From JAIQFV01 sp041494885 (GTDB taxonomy: Bacteria; Acidobacteriota; Terriglobia; JAIQFV01), in assembly GCA_041494885.1 (NCBI GenBank), contig JBGQBO010000010.1, forward strand, positions 71,438 to 135,437: DNA of 64,000 nt. Direction: 5' to 3'. A program made the position numbers and the translations under genes. Shown one piece after another: positions 33,657 to 42,197 of the stretch. The first letter of the stretch is position 1. Each line of letters opens with the position of its first letter. The notes under the pieces are model-generated. The model made no database searches, was not told the DNA's origin, and saw only the letters and a program-made list of their open reading frames with translations.

Positions 33657-34097
33657 CTATTCGCAAAAAACCCGCACCTTAATGTCCTTGTCATCGACAT
33701 CGACGGTGAGGTCGTTGAGGTGGTCGATCAGGTCCTCCAGGTTTTCGGGCTTGAGCTGGGACAAATCAAATTGTACGCCGTGTTCGCGCATCGCATCGTT
33801 GACTTGACTGCGGGCTTGCACTGGAATCAAACTCCCCAGCCTGACCCCGGCGCGGAGCAACTGCACGGGGACGCGAATATTCACCTTGGGACCCCGGGGG
33901 CCGCCGGAGTTGTCCTTCTCAGGATCCACTACGACCCGGAGGTACTTGGGTTTTGACTTCGGGCGTGACTCGGACCCGTCGGTCGCCGGAGAGGCAGGCG
34001 GTTCTTTTTCCAGAGCGGCGATCAGCCGCTCCGCTTCATCGGCCGTGACTTGTCCCGTGGCAAGCATCTGCAGGATCTTCATGCGGTTTTCGTTCAT
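33657..34097 (-). CDS. SHOCT-like domain protein
   Basis: A 146-aa protein with ATG at 34097 and AGGAGG upstream. The first 35 residues (MKILQMLATGQVTADEAERLIAALE) match the SHOCT-like helix pair. A Pro/Ser/Lys linker follows, then a beta domain (KYLRVVVDPEK, KVNIRVPVQLLRAGVRLGSLIP) and an acidic stretch (NLEDLIDHLNDLTVDVDDKD). The architecture is that of YvlB-like cell-surface-stress proteins. Third gene of the DUF2089 operon, 9 nt after the membrane protein. Confidence 0.75.
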   Translation of the reverse strand: MNENRMKILQMLATGQVTADEAERLIAALEKEPPASPATDGSESRPKSKPKYLRVVVDPEKDNSGGPRGPKVNIRVPVQLLRAGVRLGSLIPVQARSQVNDAMREHGVQFDLSQLKPENLEDLIDHLNDLTVDVDDKDIKVRVFCE

Positions 34098-34106
34098 GGT
34101 GTCCTC

Positions 34107-34367
34107 CTAAGTAATGTCGATTAAGACCGAGCTGTCGCCATCACCGACTTCAACGTGGGTCCCCTTCAGCGCTCCCAGAATCTGGGCGAAAGCCGAGAGG
34201 GCGCGAAAGGGATCTACCCGGCGCACCAGGCAAGCGATGAAAATCACCGGCAAGAGCAGGAGCGCGACGGGCAGCAACAGGAGCCACACGAGCAGCAGCG
34301 GGATGCGCAAATGGAAAACGCCCCCCCGTTGGTGGCGGATATGGATGGTGATCACTTGAAAGATCAT
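34107..34367 (-). CDS. Small membrane protein of the DUF2089 operon
   Basis: An 86-aa protein with one strongly hydrophobic stretch (IPLLLVWLLLLPVALLLLPVIFIACLV, about 22-48) flanked by a basic N-terminus and a short C-terminal domain ending in acidic residues. Its ATG overlaps the TGA of the DUF2089 gene (ATGA), so the two are translationally coupled. It probably anchors a membrane response with its neighbours; function unknown. Confidence 0.75.
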   Translation of the reverse strand: MIFQVITIHIRHQRGGVFHLRIPLLLVWLLLLPVALLLLPVIFIACLVRRVDPFRALSAFAQILGALKGTHVEVGDGDSSVLIDIT

Positions 34368-34750
34368 TTCAACTCCTCCAAATCCCGGATGGCCTCAGGC
34401 GCGCTGATTTCCCCGCGCTGGAGTCGGTCCAGGATCTCAGTGCGCGACGGTCTCGGATTGGTGTCCACAAAGGGAAGGGACCCCGCAATCCGGTTGAGCC
34501 GTGATTTGATGGTGGGATAACTGACCCCGAAGATCTGCTCCATCTCCTTGATGGATCCATGACAGCGGACAAAGGCGGTGACGAACACCCGGTCTTCAAG
34601 ATTCAGCCGCGCCAGCTCAGGGAGCTCAAAACACCCTTCAATGACAATGTCCTTCTCCACCATTCGAACCCGCTCCAATACGATAGTCTGGCCCTGAGTT
34701 AGCCGCGTCAGCTCCTGCCAGTCTTTAAACGCCTTGTTTTCAGATGTCAT
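34364..34750 (-). CDS. DUF2089-family regulator
   Basis: A 128-aa protein, taking ATG 34750 as start (an alternative is TTG 34765). The core matches DUF2089: LARLNLEDRVFVTAFVRCHGSIKEMEQIFGVSYPTIKSRLNRI contains a helix-turn-helix of the SXPTIKxRL type. LQRGEISAPEAIRDLEEL at the C-terminus resembles SHOCT-type helices. As first gene behind a palindrome-rich promoter it is likely an autoregulator of this three-gene operon. There is no ribosome binding site before the start. Confidence 0.85.
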   Translation of the reverse strand: MTSENKAFKDWQELTRLTQGQTIVLERVRMVEKDIVIEGCFELPELARLNLEDRVFVTAFVRCHGSIKEMEQIFGVSYPTIKSRLNRIAGSLPFVDTNPRPSRTEILDRLQRGEISAPEAIRDLEELK

Positions 34751-34838
34751 ATTATTAATATCCAATCACGTAATAATTAAGTTAATTAATTTATATATTA
34801 ATAAGATTAAGTTTGTCAAGATATATTATTAATAATAT
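34749..34838 (-). promoter_or_regulatory. AT-rich promoter and palindromic operators of the DUF2089 operon
   Basis: On the minus strand TTGACA (34814-34819) pairs with TATAAA (34790-34795, 18-nt spacer) or TATATA (34792-34797, 16-nt spacer). A perfect 16-base palindrome ATATTATTAATAATAT (34823-34838) sits directly upstream of the -35. The 12-base core ATATTATTAATA recurs at 34749-34760, over the start codon, and a shorter ATATTAATAAG lies near the -10 (34795-34805). The region is far more AT-rich than its surroundings. Confidence 0.6.
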
Positions 34839-35300
34839 TTACATCATTCGGTTTTTGAACGGCAATGGTAACATTGACTGTTCATCTGATTTAAAATCTC
34901 TGTTCCACACAAAGCCACCTTTAGCGGCCCCACCCTACTGGATTAAGAAAGCCCGCCGGTTTAGGTCGGAACACGAGCCAATTACGAATCGCCTCGGCAT
35001 GGAACAATTCGCTTGAACTCATCCAGGGAAAAGGCGTATCAGTGGATTTGTTCAGGACAGAAAAAGGTGCGAAGGCCGGCGTGACGACGTACATCGAGGC
35101 CTGCGACATTCCTGTGAGGTGGTCGGACCGGAGTCCGTCACTACTGCGAGAGCGGCCTTGTGTCCGGCGCAGTCGATTACGAACCCGACCCCTTGATTCA
35201 TCTGCCGAGGGTAAAGTCTTGATCTGCTGCTCCCGGCCCCGGGGAGACATCGTCTTGATTTGTAAAGCGACCTCCCTTCTAAACTCATTGGAGGAAGCGG
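34839..35300. other. Intergenic region between DUF2089 operon and mpg
   Basis: Overlapping open frames on both strands (for example 34921-35325 minus and 35042-35317 plus) have no recognisable motifs. The right end holds the GGAGG ribosome binding site of the glycosylase gene. Confidence 0.35.
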
Positions 35301-35927
35301 GTGACGCCTTTCGCTGATCGAGCACAACACCATCGCATTCGCCGCTTGCGTCGCGCGGAGTTGCCCATTGACACCATCGCGCTGGCTCACTTTCTCATCG
35401 GAAAGACACTGGTCCACGACCTGCCGGGGGGCCGGACCAGCGGCCGCATCGTCGAAACGGAGGCGTATCCCCCGGGAGATTCCGCCGGACATGCCTTTCG
35501 CGGAGAGACGCCCGGAAACCGCTCCCTGTTTCTTGGACACGGATATGCCTATGTCTATTTCACCTATGGGTCGTCCTACATGATGAATGTCACGAGCGAG
35601 CTCACCGGAGTCGGCGCAGGGGTTTTATTGCGGGCCATCGAACCGATCGACGGGATCGCCTTGATGAAACATCACCGCGGCACGACAAGACTGCTCGACC
35701 TGGCGCGGGGCCCGGGTCGGCTTGCAGCCGCCCTGCGAATCGACAAGCGTTATGATGGCGTCGACCTGTGTGGCCGCGGGCCGCTCTGGCTGGGAGCGGC
35801 CGTGCGCCAAACCGGCCCGGTAGGCAGGAGCGTGCGCATCGGCATCACCCGCGAAGTCGACCGCCTGCTTCGCCTGTATGAGCGCGAAAATCCTTTTGTG
35901 AGCGGCCTAAAGCGATTGCGTGTGTAG
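35301..35927 (+). CDS. mpg: 3-methyladenine DNA glycosylase (AAG/MPG family)
   Basis: A 208-aa protein that removes alkylated purines from DNA to start base excision repair. Start is GTG 35301 with GGAGG six nt upstream. The fold motifs are LAHFLIGKTLV, GRIVETEAYPPGDSAGHAF (catalytic Glu in ETEAY), HGYAYVYFTYGSSYMMNVTSE, GVLLRAIEPIDG and LARGPGRLAAALRI. Length is typical for bacterial AAG (190-210 aa). Probably monocistronic. Confidence 0.95.
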   Translation: MTPFADRAQHHRIRRLRRAELPIDTIALAHFLIGKTLVHDLPGGRTSGRIVETEAYPPGDSAGHAFRGETPGNRSLFLGHGYAYVYFTYGSSYMMNVTSELTGVGAGVLLRAIEPIDGIALMKHHRGTTRLLDLARGPGRLAAALRIDKRYDGVDLCGRGPLWLGAAVRQTGPVGRSVRIGITREVDRLLRLYERENPFVSGLKRLRV

Positions 35928-35995
35928 ATCTCCTCGTAACGACCCCAGTCGTTACTGGGCCCGAGTGGACGCCCACAATATATCCGGAGGATTAA

Positions 35996-36253
35996 TTGTC
36001 CAATCCATGTACTCATCTCGATCAAATTCGACAGGTCAGCCCGAACTCCAGCGGCTGTGAAGAGTGCCTTAAGCTCGGCTGGTCGTGGGTTCAGTTACGA
36101 ATGTGCCTGGTCTGTGGTCACGTCGGCTGTTGCGATTCTTCGAGGGGTCGGCACGCCACCGAACACTTTCGGAAGACCGGGCACCCCGTCATGGAATCCC
36201 ATGGGCCCGGAGAAAGCTGGCGATGGTGCTACATCGACTCGGCGTATTTATGA
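35996..36253 (+). CDS. UBP-type zinc-finger protein
   Basis: An 85-aa single-domain protein. The start is TTG 35996 with GGAGG at 35986-35990. Cys/His pairs CTHLDQI, GCEECLK, MCLVCGHVGCCDSS, HATEHFRKTGHPVM and WRWCYIDSAYL follow the ZnF-UBP pattern found in ubiquitin C-terminus-binding domains, here as a free-standing bacterial protein. In bacteria the partner is unknown. A 130-base spacer precedes the ion channel gene. Confidence 0.9.
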   Translation: MSNPCTHLDQIRQVSPNSSGCEECLKLGWSWVQLRMCLVCGHVGCCDSSRGRHATEHFRKTGHPVMESHGPGESWRWCYIDSAYL

Positions 36254-36479
36254 TCGCTTTGCTTTCGATGATGTCTCGCCCGGATCACCAACGGAAGCAA
36301 AGTTTGCTCGTCCCGCGTCGCAGGCACTGTCGAAACAGTGGACGTGATTTTGCCCCCATCCGCTCCACGCCCTTATCAGGCCCTTGATTTCAACTCCTTC
36401 AACAAGTAAAGTGAGCATCGTCCAGCCTCACACGGGTTGCTCAGGCCGAACCTGCCCGGCAGAGTGGCTGCTGAAAGGA

Positions 36480-37634
36480 ATGTTGGCGATGGCTGTGCTC
36501 ATCGGCGTTCTTGGTCTCTTTCTGCTCCTCACCGTTCTCTGGGATTGCTTCGAAACCATGATTCTGCCGCGGCGCGTGACCCGCCGCTTCCGGCTGACCC
36601 GGACGTTTTACCGAATCACGGGGACTCCCTGGCTGCTGATGGCGCGCCGGATGAAATCGGGCAAGGGACGGGAAGATTTCCTCAGCGTCTTCGGTCCCAT
36701 GTCGGTCTTGATGCTTTTCGGGGTGTGGGCATTGGGGCTTATCTTCGGCTTTGCCATGCTGCAATGGGCGACCGGATTGATGATCGGGGGGCCCAATCGT
36801 CTTCAAGCCTTTCGCACCGAGCTTTACATGAGCGGAACCTCCTTTTTTACGCTCGGCCTTGGAGACGTTACGCCGCACACCTCTCTCGCGCGCGTGATCA
36901 CGGTGGCGGAGGCCGGGACCGGTTTCGGCTTTTTGGCCGTCGTTATTTCCTATCTGCCCGTGCTCTACGGGGCGTTTTCGCGGCGGGAGGTAAATATTTC
37001 ATTGCTGGATGCGCGTGCCGGTTCCCCGCCCACGGCCGCTGAACTTTTGCGCAGACACACCAGCCAACAGAATCTGGAAGCTCTGGGAGAATACCTGCGT
37101 GCCTGGGAGACCTGGGCTGCGGAATTGATGGAGAGCCATATCTCGTATCCTGTCTTGTGCTACTTTCGTTCCCAGCACAATAACCAATCCTGGGTTCTAG
37201 CACTGGCCACGATCCTGGACACTTGCGCCCTGCTCATCGCTCATACGGAGGGGGTGTTGCAGTGGCAGGCCGGGTTGACCTTCGCGATCTCGCGGCATGC
37301 CCTGGTGGACCTGGCCCAAGTTCTCGGAATTCCACCCCAGTCCAAATATGTTGATCGTTTCAACGAGGCCACCCTGGCGGAACTGCGCGGGATCCTGGGT
37401 GCCGCCGGCGCGCCCCTTTGCCGGGCGCGCGCAGGCGAGGAAACCTTGAAGCGACAACGAGAGATGTACGAACCGTTCCTGTTCGGATTCTCGGAGCGCC
37501 TGTTGATGCCGCTTCCATCCTGGGGAGCCGCGTCGGCAACCGTCGACAATTGGAAAACCAGCGCTTGGGGAAGAGTTACGACAACCTCCAACCTTGCCCC
37601 GGTTTCGAGGATACAGGACGACGACCATGCCTGA
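36480..37634 (+). CDS. Two-TM ion channel family protein (potassium-channel-like)
   Basis: The 384-aa product from ATG 36480 starts with a membrane helix (MAVLIGVLGLFLLLTVLWDC). An amphipathic helix and a pore unit follow: outer helix VLMLFGVWALGLIFGFAMLQWA, pore with filter TLGLGDVTP (about 130-138), and inner helix FGFLAVVISYLPVLYGAFSRREV. The ~230-residue C-terminal part is cytoplasmic and helical, with no RCK domain. The filter reads TLGLGD instead of TVGYGD, so ion selectivity is uncertain. The frame extends to TTG 36384 and GTG 36411; the ATG is preferred because it opens the first helix. Confidence 0.78.
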   Translation: MLAMAVLIGVLGLFLLLTVLWDCFETMILPRRVTRRFRLTRTFYRITGTPWLLMARRMKSGKGREDFLSVFGPMSVLMLFGVWALGLIFGFAMLQWATGLMIGGPNRLQAFRTELYMSGTSFFTLGLGDVTPHTSLARVITVAEAGTGFGFLAVVISYLPVLYGAFSRREVNISLLDARAGSPPTAAELLRRHTSQQNLEALGEYLRAWETWAAELMESHISYPVLCYFRSQHNNQSWVLALATILDTCALLIAHTEGVLQWQAGLTFAISRHALVDLAQVLGIPPQSKYVDRFNEATLAELRGILGAAGAPLCRARAGEETLKRQREMYEPFLFGFSERLLMPLPSWGAASATVDNWKTSAWGRVTTTSNLAPVSRIQDDDHA

Positions 37635-37723
37635 AGACTCGGTGGCGCAGACGTCCCGTCTGCGGATCTCCGAACAGAAATGGCCGGCGGGGACGCCTGC
37701 CCCACGACAAATAAGGCCAACTG

Positions 37724-38437
37724 ATGGAACAAGACAAAGGGAATAGAGGATCCTGGATCCTCGAGACGAAGCACCTGAGCCGTGTGGTTTCAGGGAAACC
37801 TCTGATTGAAGACATCAGCATCCAGGTTGAGAGAGGTGATGTAGTGGCGGTGGTCGGGCCGAGCGGGTCCGGGAAATCTTCTTTTCTCCGCCTCATTAAC
37901 CGGCTGGATGAGCCCACGGCGGGGACGGTCCATCTCGAAGGAATGGATTACCGAGAGATTCCCCCGCGTCAGCTGAGGCGGCGGATCGGCATGATGACGC
38001 AGACGGCTTTTCTTTTTCCGGGGACGGTCTCCGACAACCTCCGGTTTGGCCCCCGTCAGCAGGAGAAAGATCTCTCCGAAGAAACCATCTCTCGGCTCCT
38101 CGACCAGGTCGGACTCGCCGGGCAGGCCGGCAGCGATGTCAGCCACCTGTCGGGTGGCGAAGCCCAGCGCGTCAGTCTTGCCCGCGCGCTGGCGAACACT
38201 CCCCTGGTCCTGTTGCTCGACGAGCCGACGTCGGCGTTGGACGAGGGATCCAAGCAGGAAGTCGAATCACTTATTCTCCAGGTCGTGAAACAAAATACGC
38301 TGACCTGCCTGATGGTCACCCATGATCTGGCACAAGCCGGGCGTGTGGCCGAGCGCGCCCTTCTCCTCAAGGGAGGGAAGCTCGCCAAGTTCGGTCCCAC
38401 CCAGGAGGTTTTCGATGCTGAAACACTTCTTCACTAA
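37724..38437 (+). CDS. fetA: FetA-like ABC transporter ATPase
   Basis: A 237-aa ABC ATPase: Walker A GPSGSGKSS (about 46-54), Q-loop MMTQTAFLFPGTV, signature LSGGEAQRVSLARAL, Walker B LVLLLDEPTSALD, and H-loop MVTHDLAQ. It overlaps the following FetB/YbbM-like permease gene by 23 nt, the standard gene pair of FetAB iron exporters that protect against iron and peroxide stress. Iron as cargo is inferred from the family. Confidence 0.88.
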   Translation: MEQDKGNRGSWILETKHLSRVVSGKPLIEDISIQVERGDVVAVVGPSGSGKSSFLRLINRLDEPTAGTVHLEGMDYREIPPRQLRRRIGMMTQTAFLFPGTVSDNLRFGPRQQEKDLSEETISRLLDQVGLAGQAGSDVSHLSGGEAQRVSLARALANTPLVLLLDEPTSALDEGSKQEVESLILQVVKQNTLTCLMVTHDLAQAGRVAERALLLKGGKLAKFGPTQEVFDAETLLH

Positions 38438-39215
38438 CCAGCTCTCCCTGGGTCTTGCCCAGGCGGTGGTCGCTACGGTGTTGGCACTGGCGGTGATGAT
38501 GCTCGCCCGGAAGCGGGAGATTCACTTGGAGCGTGACATCCTTGTTGCTCTCGTCCGCGGCATCGTCCAGATCGTGGCCGTGGGTTCCATCCTGGTCCTG
38601 CTTCTTCGCGGCCCGCAGTGGACGAGTCTTTTTGTTCTGTCGGGCATGATTACCGCTGCCGCGGCCACTTCGTCCCGTCGTGCGAAGGGCATTCCCGGGG
38701 CATTTGGAGTTTCCCTTTACGCCATCGCCTTCGGGGCGGGCTTGGTGATCGTGTTCATGACCTGGGCCGGCGCCATTGATACGGGAATCACCACGCTGAT
38801 CCCCGTCGGAAGCATGCTGATCGCCAATGCCATGAACACCAACTCCCTGGCGCTGAATCGATTCCGTTCCGAGGTCCAGGCGAATATTGGACTCATTGAA
38901 ACGGGACTGGCCCTAGGCGCCGGCTCCAAACAAACCGTGGCTCCCTATGTTCAGTCCTCTCTCCAGGCAAGCCTCATTCCCGCTATCGACTCTCTGCGTT
39001 CACTCGGCATCGTATGGATTCCCGGGTTAATGACCGGGATGCTGCTTTCCGGCTCGAAGCCCGTCTACGCCGCCATTTACCAATTTGTCATCCTCTCCAT
39101 GATTTTTGCCGCTTCGGGGCTCACCTCGCTGGTCAGCACTCTGCTGATTCGAGGTCACGCCTTTTCGCCTGCCGAGCAGTTGACGCTGCGACCCGGCATT
39201 AAATTCGCCCCGTAG
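38415..39215 (+). CDS. fetB: FetB-like (UPF0014) permease
   Basis: A 266-aa membrane protein of the UPF0014/FetB family. ATG 38415 follows AGGAGGT (38403-38409) and lies inside the end of the ATPase gene; the frame upstream to 38322 only mirrors that gene. Seven or so helices include LAQAVVATVLALAVMMLA, GIVQIVAVGSILVLLL, LIPVGSMLIANAMNTNSLALNRF (family signature), TGLALGAGSKQTVAPYVQSS, and GIVWIPGLMTGMLLSGSKP. Works with the FetA-like ATPase. Confidence 0.9.
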   Translation: MLKHFFTNQLSLGLAQAVVATVLALAVMMLARKREIHLERDILVALVRGIVQIVAVGSILVLLLRGPQWTSLFVLSGMITAAAATSSRRAKGIPGAFGVSLYAIAFGAGLVIVFMTWAGAIDTGITTLIPVGSMLIANAMNTNSLALNRFRSEVQANIGLIETGLALGAGSKQTVAPYVQSSLQASLIPAIDSLRSLGIVWIPGLMTGMLLSGSKPVYAAIYQFVILSMIFAASGLTSLVSTLLIRGHAFSPAEQLTLRPGIKFAP

Positions 39216-39564
39216 CAGCCATGCAACGGGGAGCGGTGCCCGCGCGGCCGCTGCGGAAGCCCTTTATCGCTCAGCCGGCAAATACCTGAAATCTCAATGT
39301 AAACGCTGCCGTAGGTTTCCAATCCCATGGAGAGACGCGGCCGAACCAAAACGGATCTCCGGCAAGCAACCTCCACACGCGATTATAGGCAACGGAATTT
39401 TCAGAATCAGAATCTCACTAATCTGGGGACGGAATTATTCGGCAAGCGGAAGGCCGGCGGGATCGAGTATTCCCTCCCTTGGGAAAGAGGGCACGATTAA
39501 AGAGGCCCGGGGGGTCGCCCTATATCGCGATCCCGGAAGGTATGGGAAAGCAATGGGTAGCACC
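39216..39564. other. Intergenic gap, nothing recognised
   Basis: The sequence between fetB and the small membrane ORF shows no gene-like frame and no strong hairpin. Confidence 0.35.
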
Positions 39565-39795
39565 ATGCATGTCCTTGTGTATGATTTTCTCAACGACCTC
39601 GTATTATTGGGCGTTCTCGCTTTGGGCTTCTGCATCTTGTACGCGGTTGTTTTGGCGGTTGAGGGGACAACGCGGCTATTCCCTCCCGTTTTGCGCAAGA
39701 TCGGCCATCATGCGGCCGCTTTGCTTTCGATCCATCCTGGATTCAAGACGAGGTTCTTCTTCGGCCGCACGCACAACGGCCATGGTCCACCCTAA
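39565..39795 (+). CDS. Possible small membrane protein
   Basis: A 76-aa frame from ATG 39565 (or ATG 39553) begins MHVLVYDFLNDLVLLGVLALGFCILYAVVLAVEG, one clear membrane helix, followed by a basic part (RLFPPVLRKIGHHAAALLSIHPGF). Codon composition looks coding, but there is no good ribosome binding site and I know no family. Confidence 0.4.
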   Translation: MHVLVYDFLNDLVLLGVLALGFCILYAVVLAVEGTTRLFPPVLRKIGHHAAALLSIHPGFKTRFFFGRTHNGHGPP

Positions 39796-40272
39796 GTGGC
39801 ATGGAATCCGTCAGGGTGCCTCACCACGGATCAAGGGGAGCGCGCTTCCAGTCAATAAGATTCGAGACGTTTTAGTCCTGTCACAACCCCGCGCTTTCAG
39901 GCATTGGCGCTTCCGGTTTCCCTGTTTAAACACTGCGCAGCCCCTATCCAAATTATCGAAACAGACTCCGACTAACTCACCGGTAGGCATCGGGGTCGAA
40001 TTTTGATAAACTATCGTCTTACGATATTATTTAAATTCCCTTGTGAGCAGGATGTAAATCCTCTCCCTCTCCGCAGGTTCGAAGGAGAGCCAGGGACAGA
40101 GGTCCTTCCCCTTTGTTTCATATTTTCAAGTGGGAGGATGGTGGTTTGATATGACCGCTTTATCTGAATTCTGAAGTCTTCACGAAGGAGTGTCTGGAAG
40201 TTCCGGGTGTCCTTAATGGAGAATTTCGGAACCCAGGTTTCATCATCTCGATCATTCAAGTCAGGAGGAACC
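39796..40272. other. Intergenic gap before the AhpD-like gene
   Basis: No gene-like frame recognised. The right end carries the GGAGG of the next gene; some short AT-rich tracts near 40010-40030 could be promoter elements, but no matching pair was found. Confidence 0.35.
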
Positions 40273-40782
40273 ATGAAATCAAGAATGGATTACACTCAAG
40301 ACGCGGCTGGCGCCATGGAAGCCATGTATGCCGTAGAGAAATATGTTCGGCAGAGTGGGCTGGAACCTTCACTTTTGGAATTGATCCGGCTGCGCGCGTC
40401 ACAAATCAATGGCTGCGCCTACTGTATCGATATGCACACCAAGGACGCGCGTGCCGAAGGCGAGACGGAACAGCGCTTGTACAGCGTCTCAGTATGGCGT
40501 GAGACCCCGTTTTTCACGGACCGGGAACGCGCGGCCCTGGAATGGGCTGAATCGGTGACGCTGGTCAGCCGGGACCACGTTCCGGACAGTGTTTACCAGT
40601 TGGCTCGCCAGTATTTCACGGAGAAGGAACTCGTAGACTTGACGATGGCCGTCATTGCCATCAATGGTTGGAACCGCCTTGCTATAAGCTTCCGGACAGT
40701 CCCCGGCAGTTACCAGCGGGTCTCAAAGCGAAGTGCGGCTGCTACAACGGCAGATTCAGGAACGTCTCGGGCCGCAAAGTAA
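40273..40782 (+). CDS. AhpD-like carboxymuconolactone decarboxylase-family peroxidase
   Basis: A 169-aa protein from ATG 40273 behind GGAGG. The active-site CxxC (Cys48, Cys51) and His55 appear in INGCAYCIDMHTKDAR, the motif of AhpD-type disulfide reductases/alkylhydroperoxidases. LIRLRASQING, FTDRERAALEWAESVTLV and IAINGWNRLAISFRTVPG complete the fold. Ordinary cysteines are encoded here, so this one is not a selenoprotein. Likely function: peroxide detoxification. Confidence 0.92.
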   Translation: MKSRMDYTQDAAGAMEAMYAVEKYVRQSGLEPSLLELIRLRASQINGCAYCIDMHTKDARAEGETEQRLYSVSVWRETPFFTDRERAALEWAESVTLVSRDHVPDSVYQLARQYFTEKELVDLTMAVIAINGWNRLAISFRTVPGSYQRVSKRSAAATTADSGTSRAAK

Positions 40783-40893
40783 GAAGCTCCTTTGCGACGG
40801 CTCAGCACGACTTGGAATTCCCTGGCCTCGCCAGGAACGGGGCGTGCCTTCTTGTGTTCGGAATTGAGGAATAAGCCCGGAAAATCAGAAGCG

Positions 40894-41475
40894 ATGGAGA
40901 AGCGGAGATTGACATATCCCCTGGTCGTATTGACCGTCGGCCACTCCACCCGAACGGCGGAAGAGTTCATTCAGCTTCTGGCAAGTCACGGTGTGAAGTG
41001 CCTGGTCGATGTGCGCACCATCCCGCGTTCCCGGCACAACCCACAGTTCAATGCCGAGGACTTGGCCACGGCTTTGAAGCAGGCGGGAATCGCGTACGCG
41101 CATAAGGCGGGATTGGGCGGTCTTCGGCACCCTCGAAAGGACTCGATCAACACCGGGTGGCGGAACCTCAGCTTTCGGGGTTATGCGGACTACATGCAAA
41201 CGGAGCCGTTTCGCAAGGCCCTGGGGGAATTGATTGAACTTGCGCGGCGGGAGCCCATTGCCGTGATGTGCGCGGAAGCCTTGCCCTGGCGCTGTCACCG
41301 CTCCTTGATTGGCGATGCCTTATTGGTGCGAGGCATTCGAGTGGATGACATCATGAGTGCATCGCGAACTCAACCTCACGAGCTCACGCCCTGGGCACGT
41401 GTCGAAGGGAGCCGGATCACTTATCCCCACGCCCCCGGATCAGAGCCGGAATCCAGCTGGCAGCCCGTCAAATAA
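40894..41475 (+). CDS. DUF488-family protein
   Basis: A 193-aa protein from ATG 40894. VVLTVGHSTRTAEEFIQLL, VKCLVDVRTIPRSRHNPQFNAEDL, GLGGLR, and VMCAEALPWRCHRSLIGDALL with the two conserved cysteines are the DUF488 pattern. The fold is unknown in function; proposals include nucleic-acid or tRNA-related roles. It is 111 nt after the AhpD-like gene, so co-transcription is possible. The upstream frame to 40792 looks non-coding. Confidence 0.88.
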   Translation: MEKRRLTYPLVVLTVGHSTRTAEEFIQLLASHGVKCLVDVRTIPRSRHNPQFNAEDLATALKQAGIAYAHKAGLGGLRHPRKDSINTGWRNLSFRGYADYMQTEPFRKALGELIELARREPIAVMCAEALPWRCHRSLIGDALLVRGIRVDDIMSASRTQPHELTPWARVEGSRITYPHAPGSEPESSWQPVK

Positions 41476-41499
41476 GATCCTGAAGTCGTTCTCAGGATC
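41476..41499. terminator. Hairpin between convergent genes
   Basis: Perfect 8-bp stem GATCCTGA / TCAGGATC with an 8-nt loop, starting on the base after the DUF488 stop codon. Lies between that gene and the convergent VOC gene. No T-run follows. Confidence 0.4.
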
Positions 41500-41597
41500 C
41501 CGGAGAAACTTCAGGGTGGGGCGCACAAAATGAAGAGTGCCATCCGCAGCGGCCCATCCGAAGGGAACCCCGTGACTGAAACCATAGCGGCTTCACC

Positions 41598-41987
41598 CTA
41601 GGCCGGCTCATACAGGGCTGCCATGGCTCCTGCGGGATCGCGGATGACTGCATACCGCGCCTGTCCCCCCATGCTCTTAGGCCCGGCCACCACAACGCCT
41701 CCCCGCGCCTCGCACTCCGTGAGGCTGGCATTGAGATCCACCACGACGATATAGATGAGCCACTGCGGGGGAAGGTCCGCATTACTTCCGCGCGCGTGAC
41801 AGATCCCAGCCGCCGGTTTTCCTGTCTCCGGATCGGTCATGTTGTAGTCGTTGTAGGATCCCATCGAGACGGGCGCTGGTTTCCATCCAGTCACCGCCGC
41901 GTAAAAGTTCCGGACCTTGGTTGCCTGAGGGACCGTCAGATCGGCCCAAGCGATGGTGCCGGGATTGGGACGTGCCTTCCTGGCCAT
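41598..41987 (-). CDS. VOC/glyoxalase-family protein
   Basis: A 129-aa vicinal-oxygen-chelate fold protein: two beta-alpha-beta-beta-beta modules, WADLTVPQATKVRNFYAAVTGWK and YNMTDPETGKPAAGICHA then LIYIVVVDLNASLTECEARGGVVVAGPKSM and YAVIRDPAGAMAALYEP. The final DPAGA-x-ALYEP motif is the family hallmark. The metal-ligand set cannot be assigned, and many such proteins bind small molecules without catalysis. ATG start. Confidence 0.87.
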   Translation of the reverse strand: MARKARPNPGTIAWADLTVPQATKVRNFYAAVTGWKPAPVSMGSYNDYNMTDPETGKPAAGICHARGSNADLPPQWLIYIVVVDLNASLTECEARGGVVVAGPKSMGGQARYAVIRDPAGAMAALYEPA

Positions 41988-42197
41988 TCGACCTCCTCGT
42001 CAAAGAAAGCTTTCCGCTATGCAAGTATCCATTGTGGACCCGAAAAAAGGCTGACTTGTTCTAAGGGGCCGGGGAAACGGAGACGGCTTAGCCCCTGGCT
42101 TCATCCGATGTCTTGGACATTCTTGTGGGATCGCCTTGGTTTCTCAATAAATTCTTCTGCAACCAGGAATCGTGTGTTTGCATTCGCACCCGCCGGC

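Noticed and set aside
34921..35325. 134-codon minus-strand frame in the gap before mpg
   Set aside because: No recognised motif, and it overlaps the mpg start region.
40273..40782. Second selenoprotein candidate (AhpD-like)
   Set aside because: Its active-site CxxC is encoded by normal Cys codons with no TGA.
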